A DNA stretch of 64,000 bases. Source: Dyadobacter jiangsuensis. GTDB taxonomy: Bacteria; Bacteroidota; Bacteroidia; Cytophagales; Spirosomataceae. Both the position numbers and the translations under genes were made by a program. How positions within the stretch are numbered: position 1 is the stretch's first letter; the number at the start of each line of letters is the position of its first letter. Under the pieces are notes generated by a model. The model had not been told where the DNA came from. It ran no database searches and worked only from the letters and a program-made list of their open reading frames with translations. The stretch covers positions 1 through 64,000 of the forward strand of contig NZ_PYAS01000002.1 in NCBI RefSeq assembly GCF_003014695.1. The letters are read 5' to 3'. Positions 55,301-62,921 of this stretch are shown in pieces.

Positions 55301-56064
55301 AGTTTGCGCAACTGCTTTTCGGTGGGATCGGCATTATGGTGATGATGGCCCTTGCGATCGTCATTTTTGTGCTGCTTTACCAGCGGAAGTTGCATTTTCA
55401 GCAAAGCCGGCTGCACCAGATGGAGATGAGCCACCAGAAAAGGATTCTTGAATCGATCGTGGCCTCACAGGAGAACGAGCGTGAGCGCATCGCGCGCGAC
55501 CTGCACGACGAGATTGGCGCGTCCTTGTCGGCGGTCCGTTTGTTTGTGAACCAGATCCAGTACGAAAAGTCGCCGGAGGAAATGAAGGGTCTCGCGGCGC
55601 GCTCAGGGCAGATTATCGGAGATGTGGTGAAAGATGTAAGGCAAATTGCTCATAATCTGTCGCCGGTAATTATTGAAAATTTCGGTTTCGCAGGCGCTGT
55701 AAAAATCCTGTTAAACCGGATGGAGGATGCGGGAATGGATATCCATTGTACGATCGACGACCCGGCGGAGGTACTTTCGTCGTACCAGCAGTTGGTCTTG
55801 TACCGCATTATCCAGGAGGTGATCGGTAATGTGGTGAAACATGCCGAAGCCAGTGAAATTATGTTTGATTTGCACCATACCGGCTCACAGCTGAGTTTGC
55901 TGATGAGCGATAATGGCAAAGGGTTTGATATGCATTCCGGCCCGAAAGCCGCAGGGATGGGAATGAGCACGATCCGTACCCGAACCGACCTGTTAGGCGC
56001 CAAACTCGAACTGAGTTCCGCTCCCGGTGAAGGCACCCGTTTTAAAATTGAAATGCCCGTTTAA
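55279..56064 (+). CDS. Sensor histidine kinase, LytS/NarX-like (HisKA_3)
   Basis: 261 residues. One membrane segment (about 10-33), a coiled linker, then the dimerisation domain with ERERIARDLHDEIGASLSAV and the phospho-acceptor His76. The HATPase part contains IIQEVIGNVVKHA (N box), DNGKGF and GMGMSTIRTRTDLLGAKL. It has no own sensor domain and overlaps the preceding membrane-protein gene by 22 bases; the response regulator follows 20 bases downstream. The three genes likely form one signalling unit. Confidence 0.92.
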   Translation: MGRPGEIEFAQLLFGGIGIMVMMALAIVIFVLLYQRKLHFQQSRLHQMEMSHQKRILESIVASQENERERIARDLHDEIGASLSAVRLFVNQIQYEKSPEEMKGLAARSGQIIGDVVKDVRQIAHNLSPVIIENFGFAGAVKILLNRMEDAGMDIHCTIDDPAEVLSSYQQLVLYRIIQEVIGNVVKHAEASEIMFDLHHTGSQLSLLMSDNGKGFDMHSGPKAAGMGMSTIRTRTDLLGAKLELSSAPGEGTRFKIEMPV

Positions 56065-56083
56065 CATTTTCTCAACGATCACA

Positions 56084-56752
56084 TTGAAACCGGTTAAAAT
56101 AGCAATAGCGGACGATCACAAGCTGTTCCGCCAGGGATTAGGCCAGATTCTGGCCCGGAACGAAGATTACCAGGTAGTTCTGGAAGCCGCTTCCGGCGAG
56201 GAGCTTTTGGAAGAAATAAGCAATGCCGAGCCCGACGTGGTGCTGCTGGACCTTTTCATGAAGGGAATGGATGGGAAAGAAGTTGCAGGTCTGCTCTTAA
56301 AGCAATATCCCGATATAAAAATCATCATCCTCTCCATGAACTACTCCCCCGAGCACATATTGCAGCTCATGCGTGTAGGCGTGCACGGCTACCTGCCCAA
56401 AGATATCGACCAGGCCATTCTCAGCGATGCGATCGGGCAGGTTGTGTCGAAAGGGTATTATATCAATGACGACATTGCGCAGGTAATGCGGCAGGGCTTG
56501 CAGGCGGGGGATATCAAACCGACGCGGAGCAAAGTGGCTATCCCTTCTTTGAATGTCGGCCTCACCGATCGCGAAATGGAGGTGCTGGCACTCATTTGCA
56601 AAGGATACAATACGGCCAAAATCGCGGAGGAGCTTTTTATCAGTTACCGAACAGTGGAAGGCCACCGTAAAAACCTGCTTGAAAAAACGGGGGCGAGCAA
56701 TTCGGTCAGCCTGGCGATATTTGCGGTGAAATATCAGTTGCTCGATTTCTAG
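56084..56752 (+). CDS. NarL/FixJ (LuxR-type) response regulator
   Basis: 222 residues. The receiver domain begins VKIAIADDHKLFRQG (Asp10, Asp11) with the phospho-acceptor Asp56 in VVLLDLFM. The output is a LuxR-type helix-turn-helix: LTDREMEVLALICKGYNTAK then ISYRTVEGHRKNLLEKTG. I take the TTG at 56084 as start because MKPVKIAIADD is the normal family beginning. An upstream GTG at 56027 lies inside the kinase gene and adds 19 odd residues. It is the partner of the kinase upstream. Confidence 0.92.
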   Translation: MKPVKIAIADDHKLFRQGLGQILARNEDYQVVLEAASGEELLEEISNAEPDVVLLDLFMKGMDGKEVAGLLLKQYPDIKIIILSMNYSPEHILQLMRVGVHGYLPKDIDQAILSDAIGQVVSKGYYINDDIAQVMRQGLQAGDIKPTRSKVAIPSLNVGLTDREMEVLALICKGYNTAKIAEELFISYRTVEGHRKNLLEKTGASNSVSLAIFAVKYQLLDF

Positions 56753-56766
56753 CCGGGTTATCGGTG

Positions 56767-57351
56767 TTAAATACGGGCAAATACCCGTAAATCGGTAATG
56801 CGGTCGCGATAAGTTTCCAGGAATTCGCAGAAGCGGGCGGTTTGCTCCTCCTGATAAGTCAGATCTGCCATTTGATCATACTCTTCCAGATAAACATCCT
56901 TAAAGTCGGTGATCACATAGCGGAGGCTTCTGATCCCTTTCGCACGTAATGCGGGCAGGTAAAAGTTCTGGTGACTTTTGGCGAAGCTGCCTTCGCGGTA
57001 GTTGCCGGTAGTTTTAATATCCACGGCCAGCATCTTTCCGATTACATCCACATAGCCGTAAATGAGGCTGTCGTTCAGCTGGTATTCGCAGTATACCTGC
57101 GTTTTCAGCATGGGACGGGGCAGGTACGACCGCACTTTTGACAATATCTCCGGATCGAATGTCTCTTCACCAATGCCTTTAATCACCGCGTCTTCGAAAG
57201 AGGAGCCACGAAACTGCGCTTCCGTTTGCGGCATCGGTACGCGGTTAATACGGTCGAGGAGCTCCTGTTCATTGATATAACCGCGCTCAAACCGGTCGAA
57301 GCAGCTTAATAGGGATGGGTAAAGTTTGTATTTAACAGTGGTAGAAATCAT
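56767..57351 (-). CDS. PD-(D/E)XK nuclease-like protein
   Basis: 194 residues. The strand pair YGYVDVIGKMLAVDIKTTGN has the D...(D/E)xK pattern (Asp in YVD, then DIK) of PD-(D/E)XK nucleases. An upstream Glu in FRGSSFEDAVIKG and a downstream AKSHQNFYLPAL helix fit a RecB/Cas4-like fold. No partner gene points to a phage-defence or repair system. It converges on the response regulator with 14 bases between stops. Confidence 0.7.
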   Translation of the reverse strand: MISTTVKYKLYPSLLSCFDRFERGYINEQELLDRINRVPMPQTEAQFRGSSFEDAVIKGIGEETFDPEILSKVRSYLPRPMLKTQVYCEYQLNDSLIYGYVDVIGKMLAVDIKTTGNYREGSFAKSHQNFYLPALRAKGIRSLRYVITDFKDVYLEEYDQMADLTYQEEQTARFCEFLETYRDRITDLRVFARI

Positions 57352-57374
57352 TGGTTAACAACGTTAATCGGCAT

Positions 57375-58157
57375 TCAATTTTTCTGTTGACCGAAATGGT
57401 ATTGCAGCGATACCGCAATGAAGCTGAAAGTATCGTTCGGCGTGTCGCTGTATGATTCGCTTTCTTCAGGGTTGATCAGCCGTCGGCCCGATGTGGCGTC
57501 CAGCTTGTCGGTCCGCACGAAATAGAAACGGTATTCGAATGCAATTTTTAATTTTTCTAACAAAACATAGCTCACAGAAGTGCCGAGCGGCAGTATGCCT
57601 TCCCGCGTTTTTTTTATTCCTCTCGGCCCTTTGGCTGGCCCCCAGCGCAGGAAAAGCGGGTTTCTGGCGCTTTGCTCACTGTTGGTGAAGCGTAACAGAC
57701 GGCTGTCGCTCAGATCATAGGCATTGGCACTGAACCAGATTTGTCCTAACCCGGCAAAAACCGAAACATGCGCAAGGCCGGGCTCTTTTTCGCAGAATTG
57801 CTCCGAGAGGTCCCATTTCACGAGGCATTCCGCAGTATTGTATTCATTCACAAACCAGGAATTGAAAAAGGCCCTTTTCTCGCCCCCAATACTTCCCGCA
57901 TTGTAGTCGAGCTGAATGGCGAATTGTTTGTTGAGCGATCTTCCGATCCCTATACCGGCGATCCCGTGCATGGCCTGGGCATTGAGCTCGCCGTAAAACT
58001 GTGTGAGGCCGCACCGGAGGTCAAGAAACCAGGGTTGCGTGGCTCCGCGGCGGTAGTTTTTCTTGTCGCTGATGCCATTCGGCGAGCGGTAACGGACAGG
58101 CTGCGCGAGGGTCATGCCGGCTAGTACACAGGCGGTAAGGAGCAAAATGTAACGCAT
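57375..58157 (-). CDS. Outer-membrane beta-barrel protein
   Basis: 260 residues with a signal peptide (about 1-18, ILLLTACVLAGMTLAQ). The text alternates short strands (WFLDLRCGLTQFYGELNA, then IAGIGIGRSLNKQFAIQLDY and VSVFAGLGQIWFSANAY), ending with FSFIAVSLQYHFG, a typical barrel closing strand. Such small barrels (related to DUF6089 proteins) are abundant in Bacteroidota. Function is unknown. It lies 23 bases upstream of the nuclease-like gene on the same strand. Confidence 0.78.
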   Translation of the reverse strand: MRYILLLTACVLAGMTLAQPVRYRSPNGISDKKNYRRGATQPWFLDLRCGLTQFYGELNAQAMHGIAGIGIGRSLNKQFAIQLDYNAGSIGGEKRAFFNSWFVNEYNTAECLVKWDLSEQFCEKEPGLAHVSVFAGLGQIWFSANAYDLSDSRLLRFTNSEQSARNPLFLRWGPAKGPRGIKKTREGILPLGTSVSYVLLEKLKIAFEYRFYFVRTDKLDATSGRRLINPEESESYSDTPNDTFSFIAVSLQYHFGQQKN

Positions 58158-58313
58158 GGCTGGAATTGATCAGGATGAAATGTTTGTTCACCCATTGATA
58201 CGTGCGCTTTTCGTTTTGGTCACCTTTTGTAGAACCAATAAGATGCCGGCCCGCCGTGCGATAACCGTAAATATCTGTTAGTTTTGCTTGTAGTTGAAAA
58301 ATACAATATAAAG

Positions 58314-59036
58314 ATGAGTGTAGTACCCTATAAAGATAAGGAAGGGACCAAGCGGGAGCAGGTTGCGGAGATGTTCGATAACATTTCACCCAAGTACGAC
58401 CTGCTGAACCACGTCCTGAGCGGCGGTGTAGATATATATTGGCGCAAAAGGGCCATTAAACTGCTCAAAAAGCAGCAGCCTAAGGTGATTCTCGATATTG
58501 CTACGGGCACTGGCGACTTCGCGATCGAGGCGCTTGCATTGAAGCCTGAGAAGATCATCGGCGTCGATATTTCGGAAGGAATGCTGGCCGTAGGTCGCGA
58601 GAAAATCGCGAAACTGGGCAAGCAGGACGTGATTACCCTGCAAAGCGGTGACTCGGAAAGTTTGGCTTTTGCAAACAATTATTTTGACGCGATTATCGTT
58701 TCGTTTGGAGTACGCAATTTTCAGAATTTGCTGGCCGGACTGACAGAGATGAACCGCGTGATGAAGCCGGGCGGAACTTGTGTGGTGGTCGAGTTTTCGA
58801 AGCCTAAGAGCTTTCCGTTCAAGCAGATTTACAATTTTTATTTCAAATACATATTACCAATAATAGGAAAAACGGTCTCGAAGGACAGCGCGGCATATAC
58901 TTATCTGCCCGAGTCGGTACAGGCCTTTCCGGATGGGGAAGCTTTTCTTGATATTTATAAAAAAGCAGGTTTCATAAATACCAAATGCATATCACTTACC
59001 TTCGGGATCTGTTCAATTTACGTCGGACACAAGTAA
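58314..59036 (+). CDS. ubiE: Demethylmenaquinone/ubiquinone methyltransferase
   Basis: 240 residues from the ATG at 58314 (MSVVPYKDKEGTKRE). The SAM-binding motif is VILDIATGTGDFA (61-69 at its core), and VDISEGMLAVGREK and YLPESVQAFPDGEAF are UbiE/MenG signatures. In a menaquinone-using bacterium it performs the last methylation of menaquinone. A -7 element TAGTTTTG sits at 58279-58286. Its last 52 bases overlap the porT-like gene in another frame. Confidence 0.94.
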   Translation: MSVVPYKDKEGTKREQVAEMFDNISPKYDLLNHVLSGGVDIYWRKRAIKLLKKQQPKVILDIATGTGDFAIEALALKPEKIIGVDISEGMLAVGREKIAKLGKQDVITLQSGDSESLAFANNYFDAIIVSFGVRNFQNLLAGLTEMNRVMKPGGTCVVVEFSKPKSFPFKQIYNFYFKYILPIIGKTVSKDSAAYTYLPESVQAFPDGEAFLDIYKKAGFINTKCISLTFGICSIYVGHK

Positions 59037-59719
59037 TTATCGGCATTCTGGCGCTGCTGATGGCGGCGCAGGAGGCGCAGTCTCAGGGCATCGGGTACCG
59101 TCGCAAGCACCTCGAATACTACGACGACAAGCCGATCCATTACGGTATTCTTTTCGCGGTACCCTTTACGCGGTTCAATATCAAGCATAGCAACGACTTT
59201 GTGACGAAGGATACGGCATTTGCTATCCAGTCGCCCACGAATGCGGCATTTCGCATGGGATTCACCATAAATGCCTATCTGAACGAGCATTTCGACCTGC
59301 GCACAACGCCTGCTGTTTCGCTGTATGAGCGGCATGTGAAATTCAGCTATCCCAATGGTACTGAGCGGACTGAAAAACGGGAGTCGACCTGGATTGAAGT
59401 GCCGCTCTTGCTAAAATACAAATCTGTCCGGCGGGTTAACTCGCGCATGTACATGATCGCGGGCGTGACGCTGGGGATTGAGACCAATGTAAAACGAAAC
59501 CGTGGTGGGGGAGCAAATGCCCTCGATACCAAGTCGAGCGACTTCTCGATCGACTACGGCATTGGCTACGAACAGTTCTTCGAGTTCTTCAAATTCGCGC
59601 CGGAGCTGCGTTTTTCACATGGCTTGACAAATATGCTGGTACCGGGATCAAATTCTGTCGGCAATGGTATCAGCCGCCTGCGCACCCACACTGTTACGCT
59701 CTATTTAAATTTCGAATAG
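58985..59719 (+). CDS. porT: PorT-like type IX secretion/gliding protein
   Basis: 244 residues. A signal/anchor (VIIGILALLMAAQEAQSQG, about 17-35) is followed by a barrel-like body: YRRKHLEYYDDKPIHYGILF, then FRMGFTINAYLNEHFDLRTT and FAPELRFSHGLTNMLVPGSN, matching PorT/SprT. In P. gingivalis and F. johnsoniae PorT is an outer-membrane protein needed for type IX secretion. The gene starts inside ubiE, 52 bases before its stop; that order occurs in other Bacteroidota, as I recall. Confidence 0.85.
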   Translation: MHITYLRDLFNLRRTQVIIGILALLMAAQEAQSQGIGYRRKHLEYYDDKPIHYGILFAVPFTRFNIKHSNDFVTKDTAFAIQSPTNAAFRMGFTINAYLNEHFDLRTTPAVSLYERHVKFSYPNGTERTEKRESTWIEVPLLLKYKSVRRVNSRMYMIAGVTLGIETNVKRNRGGGANALDTKSSDFSIDYGIGYEQFFEFFKFAPELRFSHGLTNMLVPGSNSVGNGISRLRTHTVTLYLNFE

Positions 59720-59773
59720 CGTATACTGGTAATCAGGAGGTTAAAAAATATTTTAAATTTTTTTTCAAGAATA

Positions 59774-59805
59774 TTTGCAGAGTTCAATTTAGTCGCACAT
59801 ATTTG
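59774..59805 (+). promoter_or_regulatory. Promoter of tRNA-Val
   Basis: TTTG at 59774-59777, 20 bases, then CATATTTG at 59798-59805. This is one base off the TANNTTTG consensus. Both tRNA promoters in the window start with the same TATTTGCA context. Confidence 0.6.
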
Positions 59806-59842
59806 CACTCCCAAACGACGGGAAAACAAAAGCAAAAAGAAA

Positions 59843-59917
59843 GGGAGTTTAGCTCAGTTGGTTCAGAGCATCTGCCTTACAAGCAGAGGGTCGGGGGTTC
59901 GAATCCCTCAACTCCCA
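59843..59917 (+). tRNA. tRNA-Val (anticodon TAC)
   Basis: 75 bases; acceptor GGGAGTT pairs with AACTCCC, discriminator A. The anticodon arm is TCTGC-CTTACAA-GCAGA, giving TAC. The T-arm reads GGGGGTTCGAATCCC. CCA is not encoded. It is the intact parent of the degenerate copies that follow. Confidence 0.97.
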
Positions 59918-59918
59918 C

Positions 59919-59947
59919 AAAAAGCATCGAGCAATCGATGCTTTTTT
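59919..59947 (+). terminator. Terminator after tRNA-Val (copy 1)
   Basis: AAAAAGCATCGA, loop GCAA, TCGATGCTTTTTT. It is copied again at 60042 and 60181 as part of the tandem duplication. Confidence 0.85.
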
Positions 59948-59954
59948 CGTTTCT

Positions 59955-60039
59955 GGCCGCTCAGTTGGTTTAGAGCATAAGATTTACAAGCAGAGGGTCG
60001 GGGACGGTCGGCCGCTGCCGTTCGAATCCCTCAACTCCC
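59955..60039 (+). pseudogene. Degenerate tRNA-Val copy 1 with GC-rich insertion
   Basis: From GGCCGCTCAGTTGGTT to CAACTCCC it repeats the tRNA-Val text. The 5' acceptor strand is lost (GGGAGTT replaced), the anticodon stem is broken (AAGATTTACAA instead of CTGCCTTACAA), and a 17-base GC-rich block (ACGGTCGGCCGCTGCCG, 60004-60020) is inserted before the T-loop. It cannot fold as a tRNA. Confidence 0.85.
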
Positions 60040-60041
60040 AC

Positions 60042-60070
60042 AAAAAGCATCGAGCAATCGATGCTTTTTT
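60042..60070 (+). terminator. Terminator copy 2
   Basis: Same hairpin sequence as at 59919 (AAAAAGCATCGA-GCAA-TCGATGCTTTTTT), 123 bases further on. Confidence 0.75.
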
Positions 60071-60077
60071 CGTTTCT

Positions 60078-60178
60078 GGCCGCTCAGTTGGTTTAGAGCA
60101 CAAGATTTACAAGCAGAGGGTCGGGGACGGTCGGCCGCTGCGACGGTCGGCCGCTGCCGTTCGAATCCCTCAACTCCC
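60078..60178 (+). pseudogene. Degenerate tRNA-Val copy 2 with doubled GC-rich insertion
   Basis: Like copy 1, but the GC-rich block GACGGTCGGCCGCTGC occurs twice in a row (60126-60141 and 60142-60157). The acceptor end has become CTCCCGC. The unit is therefore 16 bases longer than copy 1. The copy would not fold as a working tRNA. Confidence 0.85.
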
Positions 60179-60180
60179 GC

Positions 60181-60208
60181 AAAAAGCATCGAGCAATCGA
60201 TGCTTTTT
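60181..60208 (+). terminator. Terminator copy 3
   Basis: Third copy of the hairpin (AAAAAGCATCGA-GCAA-TCGATGCTTTTT), ending with GCG instead of the longer T-run. Confidence 0.7.
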
Positions 60209-60215
60209 GCGTTTC

Positions 60216-60250
60216 TGGCCGCTCAGTTGCTCCGAATCCCTCCAATCTAC
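60216..60250 (+). repeat. Collapsed third tRNA-Val remnant
   Basis: TGGCCGCTCAGTTG is followed directly by CTCCGAATCCCTCCAA, so the D-arm is joined to the T-arm with the anticodon region deleted. It is the last recognisable piece of the tandem array. Confidence 0.65.
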
Positions 60251-60354
60251 TCCTAGTAATAAATCCTCCAACTATCAGCATAGATTCGGCAAAGCGTCAG
60301 CCGAAAACTCGCCTTACCTTGTTGCTGTAATTTTTCAATTAATCCATGGGAGTT

Positions 60355-60929
60355 ATGAGAACATTATTGCTGCTGGCATTGATGGGCGTATTCGCCTCGT
60401 GCAATGCGAAAAATGAGCCATTAACAAGCGATACAATGATGCAACAGGAAAATCGCTGCTATTGCTGGCCGTAATTGATAAGCAGGTTGAAATGGCCACG
60501 CTGCTGACGGAGAAAGGGGCGGATGTCAATTTGCAGGACAATATCCAGGATAGCCCGTTTCTGTACGCCGGTGCCAGCGGCCAAACGGAACTGGTGAAGC
60601 TTTTTCTAGCCCATGGCGCCCGGTTTGATGTTTTCAACCGCTACAACGGTACTGCATTGATTCCAGCGTGCGAGCGTGGGCATGTGGAAACGGTGCGGGT
60701 ATTGGCAAATACGAAGGGCTTCCCGGTCAACCATGTGAACCGGTTGGGGTGGACAGCCTTGATGGAGGCCATTGTTTTAGGCAACGGAGGTAAAAAATAC
60801 CAGGAAATCGTGCAGCTGCTGAAAGACGGCGGCGCGGATCTCGGCATACCGGATCACGATGGCGTAACACCATTGCAACATGCTCAAAACCGTGGTTTCA
60901 CGGAAATAGTAAGAATTTTATCGAAGTAA
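60355..60929 (+). pseudogene. Ankyrin-repeat lipoprotein with a frameshift
   Basis: The ATG at 60355 opens MRTLLLLALMGVFASCNAKN, a lipoprotein signal peptide (FASC). That frame stops at 60472. The ankyrin frame is open from 60417 and reads ...NDATGKSLLLLAVIDKQVEM. The switch must lie between about 60417 and 60440. A shift of one base (plus or minus) would restore a normal ankyrin lipoprotein of about 190 residues. Whether this is a genuine lesion cannot be decided by reading. Confidence 0.65.
60462..60929 (+). CDS. Ankyrin-repeat protein, frameshifted 5' end
   Basis: 155 residues as an open frame from a TTG at 60462. Ankyrin units are visible: DKQVEMATLLTEKGADVNLQ, then GASGQTELVKLFLAHGARFD, ERGHVETVRVLANTKGFPVN and the end DHDGVTPLQHAQNRGFTEIV. 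Four to five repeats probably mediate protein binding. The secretion signal lies in another frame upstream. Confidence 0.75.
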   Translation: MLAVIDKQVEMATLLTEKGADVNLQDNIQDSPFLYAGASGQTELVKLFLAHGARFDVFNRYNGTALIPACERGHVETVRVLANTKGFPVNHVNRLGWTALMEAIVLGNGGKKYQEIVQLLKDGGADLGIPDHDGVTPLQHAQNRGFTEIVRILSK

Positions 60930-60947
60930 ATGCCGCGAGGCGTCAAA

Positions 60948-62168
60948 ATGGAGAATCAAGCATACACCCTGAAAAACGTATTGTTGGAAACGGGTTTCGA
61001 ATATGAGGCGGGGGAGGTAGTGAATACGAAGACAGCCCTGTTTTGTATTGAGGTAGAGCATGGCAAAATAAAAAGCATTAAACCCAATAGCCCTAACATT
61101 GACGGCATAGACGCGAAAGGCAGGCTTTTGCTGCCGGCATTCAAGGATATGCATGCGCATCTCGACAAAATGCTGTTCGGATTGCCATGGCAGGCTGTTT
61201 CGGCTAAAAGGAAGACAGTAAAGGATATGATCGCCTACGAGCAGCGGATGATTCCCGAATGGCTCAAAACCGCTGTCGAGCGGACTGAAAAATTGATTGA
61301 CTTCCTGCATGCTTACGGGACCGACTTCATTCGTTCCCATTTCAATGTCGACCCCACTTCGGGGCTCGACTCCCTCTACCACCTGGAAGAAGCACTCCGG
61401 CACAAGCGCAAGAGCCTGGCGGCGGAATTGGTCGCGTTTCCTCAACATGGTATTTACTACACGCAAACGGAGTCGCTGCTGAAAGAAGCGGCCAAAATGG
61501 ATTCTGTGGGCTTTATCGGGGGCGTAGATCCCTATTCGATTGACGGAAGCATCGAGAAGCCGATGGACTTGATTACGCAATTGGCGCTCGACAATGGCAA
61601 AGGTATCGACCTCCATTTGCATGAAAGGGGAGATAGCGGTGTAAAGACGATCGAGTTCCTGATCGACAAGGCACTTGAAAACCCGCAGCTGAAAGGAAAG
61701 ACGTACGTCAGCCACGCATTCGCGCTGGGGCATATGAGCACGCCCGAAACAGAGAAAATAGCCGAACGCCTGGCCGCAGCCGGTGTGGGCATTGTGTCGT
61801 CGGTTCCGTTCAGAGGTACTATTATGCCCATTCCGACGCTTCGAAAGCACGGCGTGGAGGTTTTGATCGGGAATGACAACATACAAGACCATTGGAGCAC
61901 TTTCGGATCGGGGAATATGCTTCAAAAAGCACACCTCATCGCAGAGCTTTATGGCTACTCAACCGAATGGGAGCTGTCGCGAACACTGGCTTTTGCTACC
62001 CGTTATGTGCTTCCATTGGACGACAAAGGGGCGCAGCAATGGCCCAAAGCGGGAGATGATGCGGATATGGTGTTGGTAGCGGCAAGTTGTTCGGCAGAGG
62101 CGGTATCACGTATTTCAACGATTACTTCGTTGATCCACAAGGGAAATATTGTATTTAACGAGACGTAG
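60948..62168 (+). CDS. Amidohydrolase family protein, cytosine deaminase-like
   Basis: 406 residues. The metal-binding HAH lies in FKDMHAHLDKMLFG (His69, His71), followed by a His in HLHERGDS and another in SHAFALGH, then the Asp in GNDNIQDHW. This is the pattern of the cytosine deaminase/N-isopropylammelide group. I chose the ATG at 60948 because GAGG precedes it by 8 bases; an ATG at 60930 directly after the ankyrin stop is the alternative. The substrate is unknown. Confidence 0.85.
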   Translation: MENQAYTLKNVLLETGFEYEAGEVVNTKTALFCIEVEHGKIKSIKPNSPNIDGIDAKGRLLLPAFKDMHAHLDKMLFGLPWQAVSAKRKTVKDMIAYEQRMIPEWLKTAVERTEKLIDFLHAYGTDFIRSHFNVDPTSGLDSLYHLEEALRHKRKSLAAELVAFPQHGIYYTQTESLLKEAAKMDSVGFIGGVDPYSIDGSIEKPMDLITQLALDNGKGIDLHLHERGDSGVKTIEFLIDKALENPQLKGKTYVSHAFALGHMSTPETEKIAERLAAAGVGIVSSVPFRGTIMPIPTLRKHGVEVLIGNDNIQDHWSTFGSGNMLQKAHLIAELYGYSTEWELSRTLAFATRYVLPLDDKGAQQWPKAGDDADMVLVAASCSAEAVSRISTITSLIHKGNIVFNET

Positions 62169-62283
62169 CGATCGCGCGTAAGTGTAGCGTCTATTATAAA
62201 TTTTACAACTATTGGAATGAAACGAATAAAGTGATTACACAACACATAAAATACTTTTGTCGTGTATTTAAACTTTATCAAAC

Positions 62284-62760
62284 ATGACTGATTTCAAGAG
62301 AATTGTATTGGGTTTAGTGGTCATTTTTTGTGCCGCATTATTTGTTGGTTGCAGCGATGACCATGAGCCCCAGAAAGCATTAACACCCAGCGAAGTGCTC
62401 GCGAGCGTTGCCTGGGAAACAACAAATGCAAAAAATAATAAGGGCGAGAATGTGGTATTGACGGATGCGAATGTGGCCAACTTTGTAGGTTTCGCCTATT
62501 TCAAGGCGGATGGAACATTTACCATGTATAACCTGGACGATTCGCCCAAAATGCATGGTGATTGGACGGTTTCCGCGGATGGAAAAACCCGCACGATCGT
62601 AGCGAAGGATAATGCAGGCGCTGTTTTGTTTACACGCGTGGTAGACATTACGGTGCTCACAAAAGATGAATTTACGTACCGGATTTATCCCAACAATAGC
62701 GACAAATCGATCTATTTCGATATCGTTCACACGCCTACCACGCACGTGGAGCCAAAGTAA
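62284..62760 (+). CDS. DUF4822-like lipoprotein
   Basis: 158 residues; LVVIFCAALFVGCSDDHEP has a lipobox with Cys at residue 23. The body (SVAWETTNAKNNKGENVVLT, then AYFKADGTFTMYNLDDSPKM and GDWTVSADGKTRTIVAKDN) matches small DUF4822-type lipoproteins. The role is unknown. A -7 element TACTTTTG lies at 62252-62259, and a hairpin terminator follows. Confidence 0.8.
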   Translation: MTDFKRIVLGLVVIFCAALFVGCSDDHEPQKALTPSEVLASVAWETTNAKNNKGENVVLTDANVANFVGFAYFKADGTFTMYNLDDSPKMHGDWTVSADGKTRTIVAKDNAGAVLFTRVVDITVLTKDEFTYRIYPNNSDKSIYFDIVHTPTTHVEPK

Positions 62761-62790
62761 TGGGTGAAGATATTTAGAGTTTACTCTGAT

Positions 62791-62818
62791 AAATGGCAGC
62801 CATTTCGGCTGCCATTTT
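62791..62818 (+). terminator. Terminator after the DUF4822-like gene
   Basis: AAATGGCAGCC (62791-62801), loop ATTTC, GGCTGCCATTTT (62807-62818), giving a perfect stem with a T-rich end. Confidence 0.8.
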
Positions 62819-62921
62819 CATTTTGGAAGTAAAACAAATAATGGATATATAATTTTACTTTATATTTTGTTTTCTATAACAAAGTCATTACCATTGCACA
62901 TCAACAAAATCATAATGCGTT

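Noticed and set aside
59955-60178. Two further functional tRNA-Val genes
   Set aside because: The acceptor stem is lost and the anticodon and T-arm regions are disrupted by changes and a 17-33 base insertion.
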